A stretch of DNA of 64,000 bases from Mucilaginibacter conchicola (GCF_003432115.1 NZ_QWDC01000002.1:124001-188000), one strand, 5' to 3'; counted from the first letter of the stretch, positions 53,353 to 61,798 are shown. Notes: generated by a model not told the origin, from the letters alone. Made by a program: numbers and translations.

Positions 53353-54309
53353 TTGCGCATTCATAAATTCACTAATTCAATTCTTCAGTCATTGAACGCC
53401 CCTGCTCCTATTGCGCTGTTTGTTTATAACCGCCCCGATCATACCCTGGAAACGCTTACTCATTTAAAGAAAAATGACCTGGCGGCAGAGAGTGAGCTCT
53501 TTATTTTTTCTGACGGGCCACGCGGCCCTAAGGATGAAGCCGGCGTTAACGAGGTACGCATAATAGCACGACAAGTTACCGGCTTTAAAACCGTAAAGGT
53601 GATAGAGCGTGAAAACAATATGGGCTTGGCCAGATCTATCATCAGCGGAGTAACGGAATTAGTTGATACTTATGGCCGTGTTATTGTTTTTGAGGACGAC
53701 CTTGTTTCATCGCCCTACACGCTTCAGTATTTTAACGATGCTTTGGAGCATTATAAGGATGTGGAGAAAGTAATGCACATCAGCTCTTATATTTTCCCTC
53801 TGGGGGATGTTGATTTACCCGAGACCTTCTTTTTCCGTGCGGCATTTAGCTGGGGCTGGGCTACTTGGGCCCGTGCCTGGAAAAACTTTGAACCCGATAT
53901 TGATAAACTCATTGCCCGGTTTGATGACGAGAAAATAAAACAGTTCTCGATAGAAGGCACCATGAATTTCTGGAAACAAATGCAGGATTTTAAAGCGGGT
54001 AAAAATAATTCGTGGGCCATACGCTGGTATGCATCGGTTTTCCTCAACGGCGGGCTAACCCTTAACCCATCCAGATCATTGGTGCATAACATAGGGCATG
54101 ATGGTAGTGGTACGCACTCAAACATCGAAAACATGTACGGCACACAAGTAGCCCAAAGTCCTGTTACTTATTTTCCGGATGTATTAGAAGAGGATAAAAA
54201 GGCTTATGAAGCCATAAAATACTTTTTAAGTAACAGGAAAGGTTCCGTGTTGCAACGTATATCTCGCCGTGTTAACCAACTGAAAGTTAAATACTTTTCG
54301 CGCAAGTAG
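53353..54309 (+). CDS. Glycosyltransferase (GT-A, GNT-I-like)
   Basis: 318 residues. APIALFVYNRPDHTLETLTHL at the N-terminus, ELFIFSDGPRG with the DGP metal-site region, NNMGLARSI, and VIVFEDDLVSSPYTLQYFND (the D-x-D position is EDD). FSWGWATWARAWKNFEPD matches the GlcNAc/galactosyl transferases that use UDP-sugars and lack TM helices. Donor unknown. The start at 53353 is TTG; the next downstream ATG is far inside the fold, so TTG is preferred. 51 bp after the T9SS cargo gene, same strand, likely one transcript. Confidence 0.8.
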   Translation: MRIHKFTNSILQSLNAPAPIALFVYNRPDHTLETLTHLKKNDLAAESELFIFSDGPRGPKDEAGVNEVRIIARQVTGFKTVKVIERENNMGLARSIISGVTELVDTYGRVIVFEDDLVSSPYTLQYFNDALEHYKDVEKVMHISSYIFPLGDVDLPETFFFRAAFSWGWATWARAWKNFEPDIDKLIARFDDEKIKQFSIEGTMNFWKQMQDFKAGKNNSWAIRWYASVFLNGGLTLNPSRSLVHNIGHDGSGTHSNIENMYGTQVAQSPVTYFPDVLEEDKKAYEAIKYFLSNRKGSVLQRISRRVNQLKVKYFSRK

Positions 54310-54470
54310 GTTTATCCACAATTAATACAACTTTCTCGTATTTGTTAATAAATATTATTCATAAAAATTAGACTACTTAGTATATAGATATTATATTTGA
54401 CTTAATTATTATCTATCTACTCCAACCAATTGTTCTTTATGATAAATAATGAGGTCAGTAAAAACACAAG

Positions 54471-54499
54471 AAGAGAAAACTCGACGTTTTCTCTTTTTT
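54471..54499 (+). terminator. Intrinsic terminator after the glycosyltransferase gene
   Basis: AAGAGAAAAC (54471-54480) and GTTTTCTCTT (54486-54495), then T. 160 bp after the stop; the intervening DNA is AT-rich with nothing else recognised. Confidence 0.8.
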
Positions 54500-54553
54500 G
54501 TTTCTGAAACATTGGTGTAGTTTTTGGTGTTATCAAAATAAAGTTCTAAACCA

Positions 54554-54796
54554 ATGAAAGAAGATAAAGACACCGCACCGGCAGAAAAAGACGGCAAATA
54601 CGAGTTTATACTACATTACTCGGGCCGCGAAGTGAACTGTAAAGTGGAGAAAGAACAAAACACACTTAAAGTTCAGATTGACGAGAATATCAACGCCGAG
54701 CTAACCGTGCAGGAAGATGGCAGCCTGGTGCAAACCAGCGGCACCGACCTGGCCGACTCAGCGGTTGATTATATTAAAAAGCGCATTTTAGGCTAA
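54554..54796 (+). CDS. Small acidic protein, unknown
   Basis: 80 residues, KYEFILHYSGREVNCKVEKE then LKVQIDENINAELTVQEDGS and DYIKKRILG. Mixed beta-strand pattern with a helical C-terminus; no signal peptide, no known motif. It looks like a small single-domain cytoplasmic protein. It has its own strong terminator and sits 78 bp before the AI-2E transporter gene. Function not assignable. Confidence 0.6.
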   Translation: MKEDKDTAPAEKDGKYEFILHYSGREVNCKVEKEQNTLKVQIDENINAELTVQEDGSLVQTSGTDLADSAVDYIKKRILG

Positions 54797-54815
54797 CCAG
54801 CCTGTAAACCTAAAT

Positions 54816-54844
54816 AAAGAGCACAATTATGTTGTGCTCTTTTC
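54816..54844 (+). terminator. Intrinsic terminator
   Basis: AAAGAGCACAA (54816-54826) and TTGTGCTCTTT (54832-54842), 5-base loop, T run. Confidence 0.88.
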
Positions 54845-54874
54845 ATTTTACGCCTCTTTACATTGCCATAGCCT

Positions 54875-55978
54875 ATGACTGTACAATACCTTAACCAAAC
54901 GCTTCGTATTCTCCTGCTTTTCATTCTCACTTTTGTAGTGCTCTACTTTGGATCAGTGGTGTTGGTCCCCCTTACTTTTGGGCTGGTGCTGGCTTTGTTG
55001 TTACTACCTGTATGCCATTGGTTACAAAAGAGAGGGTTAGGCAATGGCTGGGCGTCGGGCTTAAGTGTGTTTGCCCTGATAGCTGTAGTGAGCGGCATTA
55101 TCGCACTCCTTCAATACCAACTTACCGACCTGCTGGATGATCTTTCCAAAATAGAACAACGCGTAAACGAACTGATAGAAGCTACCAAGAACTACATACA
55201 GCAGCACTTCGGCATATCGCATAGAGAGCAGCAGAAGATCATCAAAGAACAACAATCGGGCGGTATGGGGCAGGTAGCCGGCATGGTTACCACTTTATTA
55301 GGTTCGTTTGCAGGTATACTGGTTGATACCGTGCTGGTTTTGGTTTACACTTTCCTGTTCATCTTTTATCGCAGTCATTTCAAAAAATTTGTGCTGCGAC
55401 TATTTAAACCCGATGACAGGCCTACAACCGAAAAAGTTTTAGATAACTCGGGTAAAGTGATACAAAGCTACCTGGGCGGTTTAGCCATGATGATAATAAT
55501 GCTTTGGGTAATGTACGGCATCGGCTTCAGCATTGTGGGCGTAAAAAATGCCATCTTCTTTGCCATACTTTGCGGTGTTTTGGAGTTGGTACCCTTTGCC
55601 GGGAATATAACCGGCACATCCATCACCGTACTGATGTCACTGGCGCAAAGTAGCGATACCAAGATCGTTTTCGGGGTGTTGATCGTTTACGGATGTGTGC
55701 AGCTATTGCAGACTTATGTACTGGAACCTATTGTTGTGGGCGATAGGTTAAATATCAATCCGCTCTTTACCATCCTTATTATTGTAGTAGGCGAGGCGGT
55801 GTGGAGCATCCCCGGCATGGTACTGGCCGTGCCGCTGCTGGGCATTTTCAAGATCATCTGCGATAATTTTGAACCCCTGCATGATTATGGCTTCCTGATA
55901 GGCCCACCTAAGGAGAAGAAAGGCGAGCAAGGCAATTTTATCACCAGGTTATTTAAATCGAAAAAAGCGACTTCGTAA
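54875..55978 (+). CDS. AI-2E family transporter (PerM-type permease)
   Basis: 367 residues. Two N-terminal TM helices, then a central periplasmic helical region (LLDDLSKIEQRVNELIEATK) and a C-terminal core with GVLELVPFAGNITGTSITVL, VLEPIVVGDRLNINPLFTI and GMVLAVPLLGIFKIICDN. The D-L-x2-GDRLxINP-type motif is conserved in AI-2E permeases, many of which export other substrates (for example lipids or autoinducers). Single gene; the following gap contains repeats A2 and D2. Confidence 0.88.
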   Translation: MTVQYLNQTLRILLLFILTFVVLYFGSVVLVPLTFGLVLALLLLPVCHWLQKRGLGNGWASGLSVFALIAVVSGIIALLQYQLTDLLDDLSKIEQRVNELIEATKNYIQQHFGISHREQQKIIKEQQSGGMGQVAGMVTTLLGSFAGILVDTVLVLVYTFLFIFYRSHFKKFVLRLFKPDDRPTTEKVLDNSGKVIQSYLGGLAMMIIMLWVMYGIGFSIVGVKNAIFFAILCGVLELVPFAGNITGTSITVLMSLAQSSDTKIVFGVLIVYGCVQLLQTYVLEPIVVGDRLNINPLFTILIIVVGEAVWSIPGMVLAVPLLGIFKIICDNFEPLHDYGFLIGPPKEKKGEQGNFITRLFKSKKATS

Positions 55979-56054
55979 GAAGATTACCGTTTGGTATTGT
56001 TGGGAACAAAGTTTGACTGAATATTTTCAAATGAATATAATCTCTCATTAATGT

Positions 56055-56140
56055 TGTCATTTCGAACTACAGTGAGAAATCTTCTACGCGATACTACGGC
56101 GTAGAAGATTTCTCCTCGCTCTCGCTCGTTCGAAATGACA
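56055..56140. repeat. Dispersed inverted repeat, family A copy 2
   Basis: TGTCATTTCGAAC (56055-56067) and GTTCGAAATGACA (56128-56140) are perfect inverted ends; AGAAATCTTCTACGC and GCGTAGAAGATTTCT pair inside. Only 86 bp, the shortest and best-paired of the family A copies here. In the 219-bp gap between AI-2E and a convergent lipoprotein gene. Confidence 0.88.
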
Positions 56141-56151
56141 TGCGTTTAATT

Positions 56152-56190
56152 CTTAAGCCCCTCTCCTTTGGAGACCGGTCGGGGAGAGGC
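56152..56190. repeat. Short palindromic repeat, family D copy 2
   Basis: CCCTCTCC (56158-56165) pairs with GGGAGAGG (56182-56189), with GACCGGTC (56173-56180) between them. Resembles the second hairpin of family D at 39635-39653. Confidence 0.5.
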
Positions 56191-56197
56191 ATTCGTC

Positions 56198-57151
56198 CTA
56201 TTTGGCAGCCGTTAATCCTTTAACATTCACCGAAATGGTGCTGGCATGTTTCATACCTAAGGTTTCGCCTGGTAGCGTGGTAATAAAAAGTTTAAGATAG
56301 GTGTTCATTACCGCCGTAGATACTTTTATATAGTTATCTTTCACCTGCTCATCACCCAAAAACGGCACAAGGGGCTTATTGTAATGCCATGTACCAGCCG
56401 AATCTATTGTAGCTTCAAAAGAGTAATCAAAATCCTGGTAAGCTTTATGGATCACTATATCATATACAGGGGTAAGGTAATCATCGTCGGTAGCGTATTT
56501 ATTATCGAGTAAGCTTGGCTTGGTTTTACGCTTTACTACAGTAACAAACGGTTTCTTGCTTACCATCTGCACAGGTTGCGATGCCGCAAAAGCTTTCTTG
56601 ATATCGGCATCAGCCTTGGTCACCAATCCGCGTACAAACAGGGTGTCATTTTTGCTGGCACGCTGCAAGTCTTTAAAATCGGTGTGCAGTTTATTTTTGA
56701 TATAATCTTCAGAGAATAAACGCATCACCACGCGCGATTTATGAATATCTATCGAATCGCCCTGGGCTTCTAATAATTCAAAAACCAAACTATCCTTGCT
56801 CATCTTCTTCATCTTTAAAAAAGCATGGGCAATATTAAATACAGAATCGGTACCCAAGGCCAGGGGGAAATTAAAGAAAGCATCCTTTACAGGGCTGTAG
56901 AGCGCTGCAGAATCGGCAGATACGAAGCGTAGGCGCCAATCCGGGGTAAGGTGGTAGCCGTACTCGTTATATGATAATCCGTTGCTTTTTTGCTTGCGCG
57001 ATACCTCGATAAAGGTTATCCCCTCAACACTTTTAAAAGATATTATCGGTTTCTCGCCGTGGCCCGGGCCAACGCCGCGGTATTTACAAGCTGTGATGGT
57101 TGATATGGTTGCTATAAGAAGTAAGAGTGCGGTTTTGTACTTGGCAGACAT
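56198..57151 (-). CDS. Lipoprotein, unknown function
   Basis: 317 residues. Lipobox ITAC with Cys22, then KYRGVGPGHGEKP. Remainder predicted beta-rich with a helical middle (DADIKKAFAASQPVQMVSKKP); an odd 'NGLSYNEYGYHLTPDWRLRFVSAD' region. No family recognised. It is 28 bp downstream of recO on the same strand, so it is probably in the recO chain, but no functional link is obvious. It lies 3' of the A2/D2 repeats. Confidence 0.62.
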   Translation of the reverse strand: MSAKYKTALLLLIATISTITACKYRGVGPGHGEKPIISFKSVEGITFIEVSRKQKSNGLSYNEYGYHLTPDWRLRFVSADSAALYSPVKDAFFNFPLALGTDSVFNIAHAFLKMKKMSKDSLVFELLEAQGDSIDIHKSRVVMRLFSEDYIKNKLHTDFKDLQRASKNDTLFVRGLVTKADADIKKAFAASQPVQMVSKKPFVTVVKRKTKPSLLDNKYATDDDYLTPVYDIVIHKAYQDFDYSFEATIDSAGTWHYNKPLVPFLGDEQVKDNYIKVSTAVMNTYLKLFITTLPGETLGMKHASTISVNVKGLTAAK

Positions 57152-57179
57152 GCGGCTAAATTATATATTTTCTATGTAT

Positions 57180-57896
57180 CTATCCCAGAACCTCTTCCAA
57201 AACCTCGTGCGAGCGGATATTTCCAAACCCTTCGATATGCATGGCGTAGTATTCCAGTAATTTATTGATGAGATAACGGCGTTCCTCGTTACTTAGTTTT
57301 ATATTATCGATATTCCCGAAACTGCTTTGCAGCAACGTATAGAAGTTTTTGGTATGCGGCGGCGACAGGTAATTCAACGTATCGGGCTTGTAATTGCTGA
57401 AAACACCATCCTTCATATCAAAATAATCGGCCGGCTTGCCATGCGGGTAAAAGCCCAGGTATCGCGTTAGCTGTATTAAAAACAGCAGGTGAAAATTTAC
57501 CAGTCCGGTGGTTTTATGGTCGAGTAGTTCAACAGCGTTAAACACAAAATCGAACAGGTTCTCGTCCGGGCTTTGCTGTTTAATGGCCTTGTAAAGCACC
57601 TCGTTCAGGAACATGGCCAAACAGCTTTTGATCACATCGTAAGGGATGCTTTGTAAAACAGGGGCATTCTTCAGTTCAGAGATGCGTTGTACATTGCCGT
57701 TAGCTTTGTGGTACACCACCATATCCACCAGGTGCAGGGGTTGCAGCATGTTGCGGCTTATTTTAGCCTTAGGCTTTTTAGCCCCGTTGATGATGTACGA
57801 TTGCAGGCCGAATTTTTCGGTAAAGATCTGTACCACCACGCTGCTCTCGCTGTAATCGGTAGTTTTAAAAACGATGCCCCGTGTTTTATGCAGCAT
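57180..57896 (-). CDS. recO: DNA repair protein RecO
   Basis: 238 residues. N-terminal OB fold TRGIVFKTTDYSESSVVVQIFTEK, then INGAKKPKAK and LHLVDMVVYHKANGNVQRI; the C-terminal helical region follows. The zinc-binding Cys of some RecO proteins are missing, as in other Bacteroidota. It anneals ssDNA and loads RecA with RecF and RecR; recF is 33 kb away in this window. Its start overlaps the end of the diacylglycerol kinase gene by 11 bp, so the two genes are translationally coupled. Confidence 0.9.
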   Translation of the reverse strand: MLHKTRGIVFKTTDYSESSVVVQIFTEKFGLQSYIINGAKKPKAKISRNMLQPLHLVDMVVYHKANGNVQRISELKNAPVLQSIPYDVIKSCLAMFLNEVLYKAIKQQSPDENLFDFVFNAVELLDHKTTGLVNFHLLFLIQLTRYLGFYPHGKPADYFDMKDGVFSNYKPDTLNYLSPPHTKNFYTLLQSSFGNIDNIKLSNEERRYLINKLLEYYAMHIEGFGNIRSHEVLEEVLG

Positions 57897-58251
57897 TGAT
57901 GAGGGTGATGATCTTTGGGATAAAAATAATGCCGCCGGTTACCAGGGAGAAAATGGCTACTAATAATACTGCCCCTGCGCTAACATCTTTTACATGGCCG
58001 GCCAGTTTATTATAATCGGGCGATACCAGGTCGGTAAGGGTTTCGATGGCGGTATTGAGCATTTCGGTAACCAGCATCAGCATAATGCAGAGGATAACCC
58101 ATTGCCACTCGTTAGCGCTGATGTTGAGCCACCAGCCTGCGGCCGAGGCCAAAATTGCAGCAAATACATGGATCCGGAAATTTTGCTGCGTAGCAAAGGC
58201 ATACTTAAAACCTTTAAATGCGAAGCCAAAACTGCGGATAAGCTTTTTCAT
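57886..58251 (-). CDS. Diacylglycerol kinase-like membrane protein (undecaprenol kinase family)
   Basis: 121 residues with three TM helices. Family DgkA: SFGFAFKGFKYAFATQQNFRIH, then LMLVTEMLNTAIETLTDLVSPDYNKLAGHVKDVSAGAVLL with the catalytic Glu in ETAIE-type LNTAIE and VKDVSAGAV. In Gram-positive and Bacteroidota members the substrate is often undecaprenol. It overlaps recO by 11 bp and the 66-residue gene by 4 bp, a tight three-gene chain. Confidence 0.9.
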   Translation of the reverse strand: MKKLIRSFGFAFKGFKYAFATQQNFRIHVFAAILASAAGWWLNISANEWQWVILCIMLMLVTEMLNTAIETLTDLVSPDYNKLAGHVKDVSAGAVLLVAIFSLVTGGIIFIPKIITLINAA

Positions 58252-58448
58252 TTGGCGCGGCTTTGTTTGTAGTTGTCAAACAGCATCATTAAAAAGCTGA
58301 TGCATCCGGCCAGGCCGAAACCTGCTGTGGCACCCCGTAAAATGTTCATCATGTCGGTATTTTCTTTTGTAGCGAAGAAAATCACTATCCAATAGCACAC
58401 ACATGCAACAGCCAACAAGATCACCGTACGCCTTAACTGATTTTTCAT
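58248..58448 (-). CDS. Small two-helix membrane protein
   Basis: 66 residues. RRTVILLAVACVCYWIVIFFA is one TM helix and GATAGFGLAGCISFLMMLF the second, with a basic C-terminus NYKQSRAK. No known family. Overlaps the diacylglycerol kinase gene by 4 bp, and it is first in the chain, so it may be needed for expression of the others. The upstream gap holds repeat C3. Confidence 0.65.
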   Translation of the reverse strand: MKNQLRRTVILLAVACVCYWIVIFFATKENTDMMNILRGATAGFGLAGCISFLMMLFDNYKQSRAK

Positions 58449-58535
58449 TTGTGCAAATATATTTAATTAGTTTAAGCTGATGGGGGTTGAAAAATATAAC
58501 TTAGGGCCACCTTCTTTCCGAATATCGCATAGCTG

Positions 58536-58669
58536 ACTCACCCGGTCTACGCTACGCCGGACCACCCTCTCTGCTGAAAGCAGCAAAGAGGGCAAAAATT
58601 TTTGAATTAAAACCCCTCTTTTCGCGCAGCGAAGAGAGGGGTGACGAGCGTAGCCATGTCGGGGTGAGT
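58536..58669. repeat. Dispersed inverted repeat, family C copy 3
   Basis: ACTCACCC (58536-58543) and GGGTGAGT (58662-58669); ACCCTCTCTGCTGAAAGCAG and CGCAGCGAAGAGAGGGGT pair inside. Fills the gap between two divergent genes. Confidence 0.83.
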
Positions 58670-58718
58670 TAATTGCGGAAGCGACGCTTGAAGAGATGTT
58701 AGCAAAGCATTTTACACT

Positions 58719-59495
58719 ATGGATTTAAAACTCACCAATAAAGTGGCTATTGTACTGGCTGCCAGCAAAGGCCTGGGCAAAGCAATAGCTACCACCCTAT
58801 CTGCCGAAGGCGCAAAGGTTATCATCGGTTCGCGCAATGCAGATGAGCTGAATACAACCGCCAATGAGATACGCCAACAAACCGGCAACGATGTAACAGC
58901 TATAACCATTGATGTTGCAGATGCAGAATCTGTAAACCGCTTTATTGAACAGGCTGGTGCGCTTTACGGCCATATCGATATCCTATTAAATAATGCAGGC
59001 GGACCGCCATTTGAAAAGTTTGAGAACTTTGCTGATGAGCAGTGGCAAAAAGCCTTCGACCTTAATTTGCTGAGCATGGCGCGTACCTCAAGATTGGTTT
59101 TACCTTACATGAAACCAACAGGCAGCGGCCGCATCATCAATATCATCAGCGGCTCGGTTAAATCGGTACTGGCCAATTCGGTACTGTCAACCGCTATGCG
59201 CATGGGCGTTGTGGGTATGGCCAAGTTATTGGCCGATGAGTTGGGGCCTTACAATATCACGGTTAATAACGTAGCACCGGGTTTGATCCTTACCGACCGT
59301 ATTAAGCACACTCTGCCAAAAGATGTGGACACCGAAGAGGCTATCAAAGAGAAAACCAAAGGCATCCCGCTGGGTCGCATCGGTCAGCCAGAAGAGCTGG
59401 CCTCACTGGTGGCCTTTCTGGCATCAGAGCAGGCATCATACATTAGCGGGCAAACTATACAGGTTGATGGTGGCGCCAGCCGAAGTATTTATTAA
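58719..59495 (+). CDS. SDR-family protein with altered active site
   Basis: 258 residues. The cofactor loop (AASKGLGKA, 14-22) and LLNNAGGPP are intact, and the C-terminal FLASEQASYISGQTIQVDGG is typical of 3-oxoacyl-ACP reductase-like SDRs. The active site reads S-T-A-M-R-M (157-162) where Y-S-A-S-K-A is expected: the catalytic Tyr is Ser157 and Lys is Arg161. An SDR sub-family with a partly conserved active site is known, so this may be a normal member of it or non-catalytic. Repeats flank both sides; no partner gene. Confidence 0.8.
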   Translation: MDLKLTNKVAIVLAASKGLGKAIATTLSAEGAKVIIGSRNADELNTTANEIRQQTGNDVTAITIDVADAESVNRFIEQAGALYGHIDILLNNAGGPPFEKFENFADEQWQKAFDLNLLSMARTSRLVLPYMKPTGSGRIINIISGSVKSVLANSVLSTAMRMGVVGMAKLLADELGPYNITVNNVAPGLILTDRIKHTLPKDVDTEEAIKEKTKGIPLGRIGQPEELASLVAFLASEQASYISGQTIQVDGGASRSIY

Positions 59496-59514
59496 GAAAA
59501 AACCTTGCTGTTAT

Positions 59515-59647
59515 TCATTGCCGTCGCCTTTAGGCAACGGCATAGTCATCAGGAGTTCTTTGGCTTTAGCCTAATTCGGCGTAAAATGATTTGGCTAAAG
59601 CCGATATTTTAAAACCTTCACCCGTTGGCTGAAGCCAACGGCAATGA
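59515..59647. repeat. Dispersed inverted repeat, family E copy 2 (REP-like)
   Basis: Outer ATTGCCGT (59517-59524) and ACGGCAAT (59638-59645). Two palindromes face each other: CCGTCGCCTTTAGGCAACGG (59521-59540) and CCGTTGGCTGAAGCCAACGG (59622-59641). TTTGGCTTTAGCC and TTGGCTAAAGCC lie inside. Same layout as the copy at 11582-11692. Confidence 0.8.
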
Positions 59648-59731
59648 TGTTTTCAACAACAATATCTTGCACCATCGTTAACATACTTTTTACACCCTGC
59701 TGTTTTAAGTTTTGTTATACTTGCAGCAGAA

Positions 59732-60346
59732 ATGGAAGCTACATCACTACAGAAATACAAAGCCCTTACCAAACTGTCATCGGGCGATTTTGAAGCATTT
59801 TTATATGATTGTGACGGCACCCTTGCCGATAACATGGGCGCTCACAAGCAGAGCTATATCCGCGTTGCCGCTGATGAGGGCATGGTTATTGAAGGCGATA
59901 TTATTGATGAATTTGCCGGCTTGCCAATTCTTAAAGTAGTTGATGAAATAAACAAACGCTACGGATCTACTTTTGAACCTGCCGACTTTGCCGGTCGTAA
60001 ACACAAGATATTCTTTAACGAGTTTATTGAGCAAACCCAGCCTATTGATTACGTGGTGAACCACCTGAAGAACCATGCCGGCAAAGTGCGTATCGGCGTA
60101 GTATCTGGCGGCAGCCGTAAATCGGTAGAGAAAACCCTGAGTGTACTGGGCATCCTGGACCTGGTAGAAGTTTTGATCTGCGCGGGCGAAACCGCCAACG
60201 GCAAACCCTACGCCGACCCTTTCCTGGCGGCTGCCGAGAAGCTTGGTGTAGACCCAAAACGTTGCCTTGTGTTTGAAGATGGCGAGCCCGGCGTACAAGC
60301 CGCTATTGCTGCCGAAATGCAATGGGTGCGTATAGATAAGATCTAA
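59732..60346 (+). CDS. HAD-family phosphatase (beta-phosphoglucomutase-like)
   Basis: 204 residues. DCDGT gives D26 and D28; the cap insert follows, then VVSGGSRKSVEKTL for motif II, and DGEPGVQAAIAAEM with D near 188-190 for motif IV. It is a small HAD IA hydrolase acting on a sugar- or small-molecule phosphate. The stop abuts the stop of the convergent SRPBCC gene (60346/60347). No terminator sequence seen between them. Substrate not assignable. Confidence 0.88.
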   Translation: MEATSLQKYKALTKLSSGDFEAFLYDCDGTLADNMGAHKQSYIRVAADEGMVIEGDIIDEFAGLPILKVVDEINKRYGSTFEPADFAGRKHKIFFNEFIEQTQPIDYVVNHLKNHAGKVRIGVVSGGSRKSVEKTLSVLGILDLVEVLICAGETANGKPYADPFLAAAEKLGVDPKRCLVFEDGEPGVQAAIAAEMQWVRIDKI

Positions 60347-60814
60347 TTACATTTTCCCGAACATATCTTCAATAACCTTGGTGCGGTATTTAAAAATATC
60401 GCGCACTTTTTTGCCTACAAATACATTGTTGGCAATGGTGCCAATTACACTATATGGGATGGCGTAATGCAAAATATCCGTCATCTCAATCCCGCCCGGT
60501 ATTTCTTTAAAGTGATGCTGATGGTGCCATAATGCGTAGGGGCCAAAGCGTTGCTCATCTACAAAGTACTGTTTGTCTGCCACGTGGGTTATCTCGGTCA
60601 TCCAATCCATTTTGATGCCCAATAGCGGCGAAATTTTGTAGGTGATGATCATACCGGCGTACATCTTGGTATCAGCGGTATAATCCGATGTTACCACAAA
60701 TCTCATGTCATCGGGCGTTATTTTCTGCAGATTCAACGGCGACGAAAAGAAATCCCAGGCCTCATCAATACTGATGGGGATATTCTGCTTAAATTTTAAA
60801 GCGTATGTTTTCAC
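60347..60814 (-). CDS. SRPBCC ligand-binding protein (cyclase/dehydrase-like)
   Basis: 155 residues. ALKFKQNIPISIDEAWDFFS at the N-terminus, MIITYKISPLLGIKMDWMTE, FVDEQRFGPYALWHHQHHFKE and DILHYAIPYSVIGTIANNVFVG match the START-like superfamily branch annotated as cell-division inhibitor or SRPBCC. Aromatic and His-rich centre suggests a hydrophobic ligand. Function unknown. Convergent with the HAD gene. Confidence 0.82.
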   Translation of the reverse strand: MKTYALKFKQNIPISIDEAWDFFSSPLNLQKITPDDMRFVVTSDYTADTKMYAGMIITYKISPLLGIKMDWMTEITHVADKQYFVDEQRFGPYALWHHQHHFKEIPGGIEMTDILHYAIPYSVIGTIANNVFVGKKVRDIFKYRTKVIEDMFGKM

Positions 60815-60947
60815 GTAAGATTAACAGGCGTTGAGAGGGATTGTTGGATTGATGGATTGCTTTATTGTTGTTTGCAATTATTGTATCTGTGCATTGTTGA
60901 AAAAGCCAACAATTGAACAATACAGCAATTTAACAATCTCTTCTAAA

Positions 60948-61793
60948 TTAAAGCCCATTCGCCTCGGTAGCAATTGGCAGGTCGCGGCGGCTCCATTCAC
61001 TCCATGAACCTACGTATAATCTCGGGCCAACAATGCCTGCATACTCCATACCCAGCAAGGTATGACAGGCCGTAACACCCGATCCACAATGCACTATTAC
61101 ATCGCCCGGTTTTACGTCGCCAATAGTATCATCATATAAAGTTTTCAAAGCTTCGGCAGTAAGGTACCTTCCCTCGGGCGACAGGCTGTTGCTGTAGAAC
61201 AGATTTATTGCGCCGGGTATATGGCCAGCAACCAGGTCTAAAGGCTCGGTATGGCCCAGATAACGCACGCCCTCGCGTACATCTATCACCACACGGCTGT
61301 CAGCCCTGGCAGCTTGTTTCACTTCTTCTATGTCTACGGTATTCTTGTAGGCCGCAGCAACAGGATAAACACTGGCAGCAGGCTTAGGCTGATACTCATC
61401 TGTACTTAACTCCACACCTTCATCCTGTGCAGTTTTCAGGCCACCGTTAAGCACCTGCACGTTATCATGACCTATCGAGCGTAACATCCACCAAAGCCTT
61501 GCACCGCCCATAGCAGCATTCTTATCATCATAAACTACAATATGGCTATCGGGTGTTACGCCCCAACGCTGCAGGGTAGCAGCAAAATCGGCAAGGGCGG
61601 GCAGTGGGTGCCTTCCGCCAAAGGCGGCATCGGCAGGGTGCGCAGCCAGGTCATCATCCAGCGAAGCAAAAATAGCGTTTGGCAGGTGGCCCTGCAGGTA
61701 ACGGTCATGCGCATTAGCACCGCCGCGCACATCAATCAATACAACAGATGGGTCAAATATCTTAGGGTCGGTAATTTCTATTAATGGGGACAT
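60948..61793 (-). CDS. Mercaptopyruvate-type sulfurtransferase (two rhodanese domains)
   Basis: 281 residues. N-terminal rhodanese (VLIDVRGGANAHDRYLQGHLP, ~18-38) lacks the Cys; the C-terminal copy has HCGSGVTACHT, with Cys236 in C-G-S-G-V-T, the loop typical of 3-mercaptopyruvate sulfurtransferase rather than thiosulfate rhodanese. Cytoplasmic; it transfers sulfur from mercaptopyruvate to a thiol acceptor or cyanide. Both domains and length are normal. Flanking gaps contain low-complexity tracts and no other features. Confidence 0.88.
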   Translation of the reverse strand: MSPLIEITDPKIFDPSVVLIDVRGGANAHDRYLQGHLPNAIFASLDDDLAAHPADAAFGGRHPLPALADFAATLQRWGVTPDSHIVVYDDKNAAMGGARLWWMLRSIGHDNVQVLNGGLKTAQDEGVELSTDEYQPKPAASVYPVAAAYKNTVDIEEVKQAARADSRVVIDVREGVRYLGHTEPLDLVAGHIPGAINLFYSNSLSPEGRYLTAEALKTLYDDTIGDVKPGDVIVHCGSGVTACHTLLGMEYAGIVGPRLYVGSWSEWSRRDLPIATEANGL

Positions 61794-61798
61794 GGTTT

